From: Nitrospirota bacterium
GTDB taxonomy: Bacteria; Nitrospirota; Nitrospiria; Nitrospirales; Nitrospiraceae
Assembly: GCA_016201805.1 (NCBI GenBank)
Contig: JACQCB010000075.1
Coordinates: forward strand, 1-20,532
Reading direction: 5' to 3'
Length of the DNA stretch: 20,532 nt
Every line of letters starts with the position of its first letter. Position 1 is the stretch's first letter. The notes below the pieces were generated by a model. The model saw only the letters and a list, made by a program, of their open reading frames with translations, ran no database searches and was not told where the DNA came from. The position numbers were made by a program, and so were the translations under genes. Shown here in pieces: positions 19,803 through 20,532 of this stretch.

Positions 19803-20532
19803 CTATCTGGTTGGCAAGCTTTTTGACCAACGCGCCGACCTTGCGAGCCCTTCTTTGACACCTCGGCCGACCAGTCGTCCGATCAGTTCGCCGATCTTGG
19901 TGTGAGTCCCGCTGTACCGAAGCACCGGTCCTGCTCTGGATGACCCACAGGCCACCACAACCGTATCGGTCCCGGTACCCGTCGCACCGGGTAACCCGGT
20001 CCAACTCGGCACCCCCGCTGAAAGCAGGACGGCCGCCTTACCTTCCGTCGCCACTTGCACCGCGCCAACCATGGCCGACATCGACAGCCTGGCATTCGTC
20101 ACCAGAATCATATTGATCGTGCCGGGGGTCTGAGGCAGTTGCGTCCCATCGGGAGAACCGGTTGGCTCTCCCGCCCGCACCGCGTTGGAGACTCCCACCG
20201 TGAAAAACCCTTCCACCCACAAGGGACCCTCCGTCTCCCGCATGACCACCACTTGTTCGATCGGGACGGCGGTCATGAGACCCACGCTGCGATGATCTGC
20301 ACCGAGACTCCGCGCGACACTACCCAAATATCGAGATGGGTCGCGCCACTGGCAAGGCACAGCGGGAATCGACGCGGCAATCGGATTGGCCTCCACCTGG
20401 TGGTTCACCACGTAGCGAGCCTTGGTGAAACCTCCGCCTCGCGGGGCAGAGGACAAGACCCGTCGCGGTTTTCCCAGATCGATGAGAAGCGTCTGCCCGA
20501 TCAGTCTGAACGTGGTCGCAAACGATGCCGGA
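19803..20532 (-). CDS. cbiZ: Adenosylcobinamide amidohydrolase CbiZ, 5' end missing
   Basis: CbiZ cleaves the aminopropanol side chain of adenosylcobinamide to give adenosylcobyric acid, which re-enters cobalamin (B12) synthesis; it is the archaeal-type salvage enzyme also found in some bacteria. About 242 residues are visible, reading in from the right edge with no stop. Family features include RRVLSSAPRGGGF, the NHQV segment, VGLMTAV, the long core around FTVGVSNAVRAGEPTG, TINMILVTNARLS, GAVQVATEGKAA, GTGTDTVVVACG and the closing YSGTHTKIGELIGR. The upstream codons continue the frame as LLIDLGKP, so the TTG at 20456 is not the true start; the N-terminus lies outside the window. No other B12 gene is in view, so its pathway partners cannot be judged. 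Confidence 0.93.
   Translation of the reverse strand, partial: PASFATTFRLIGQTLLIDLGKPRRVLSSAPRGGGFTKARYVVNHQVEANPIAASIPAVPCQWRDPSRYLGSVARSLGADHRSVGLMTAVPIEQVVVMRETEGPLWVEGFFTVGVSNAVRAGEPTGSPDGTQLPQTPGTINMILVTNARLSMSAMVGAVQVATEGKAAVLLSAGVPSWTGLPGATGTGTDTVVVACGSSRAGPVLRYSGTHTKIGELIGRLVGRGVKEGLARSARWSKSLPTR

Overview
The window looks like chromosomal DNA of a GC-rich diderm (LPS-bearing) bacterium. Gene content and style (lptF/lptG, a beta-ketoacyl-ACP synthase/ACP/lpxD cluster, a large NHL-repeat protein, a TPR/ExeA-type ATPase pair, CbiZ) suggest the Nitrospira lineage (Nitrospirota). That placement is an inference from protein flavour; no rRNA or other decisive marker is present.

Layout. (1) Positions 1-6300, minus strand: a housekeeping run guaB -> guaA -> rluB -> aspS, with a partial msrA beyond it. 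GMP synthesis, rRNA pseudouridylation and aspartyl-tRNA formation are read in one direction from a good promoter ahead of guaB; rluB and aspS overlap by ATGA. (2) 6361-10491: a 985-aa protein with two six-bladed NHL propellers (minus) and a divergent D-2-hydroxyacid dehydrogenase (plus). (3) 10570-12561, minus: a TPR protein and an ExeA/GspA-like AAA ATPase, 12 nt apart. (4) 12780-13183, minus: a cold-shock protein gene whose roughly 160-nt leader contains a hairpin plus U7. (5) 13269-18397, plus: an envelope block of lptF and lptG (LPS export permeases), then a FabF-type synthase, a lysine-tailed acyl carrier protein and LpxD, which together could make and use the 3-hydroxyacyl chain of lipid A. 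(6) 18423-19214, minus: a four-helix membrane protein and a YacG zinc ribbon. (7) 19215-19802: a stretch without a recognisable gene but with DnaA-box-like words and a short palindrome. (8) 19803 to the end, minus: CbiZ, cobinamide salvage, 5'-truncated by the window edge.

The most unusual signal is in the gaps between genes. Several gaps are filled by elements in which a 3-5 nt core word recurs every 7 (sometimes 8) nt. In the three complete cases the reverse complement of the word then recurs with the same phasing, so the element can fold into a long hairpin. The word differs between elements (GTGAC, GTGAG, ATTG, AAT), but the construction is the same. The second is the cspA leader, which carries an apparent attenuator and a palindrome between the -35 and -10 boxes. 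No mobile element, CRISPR array, tRNA or rRNA was recognised.
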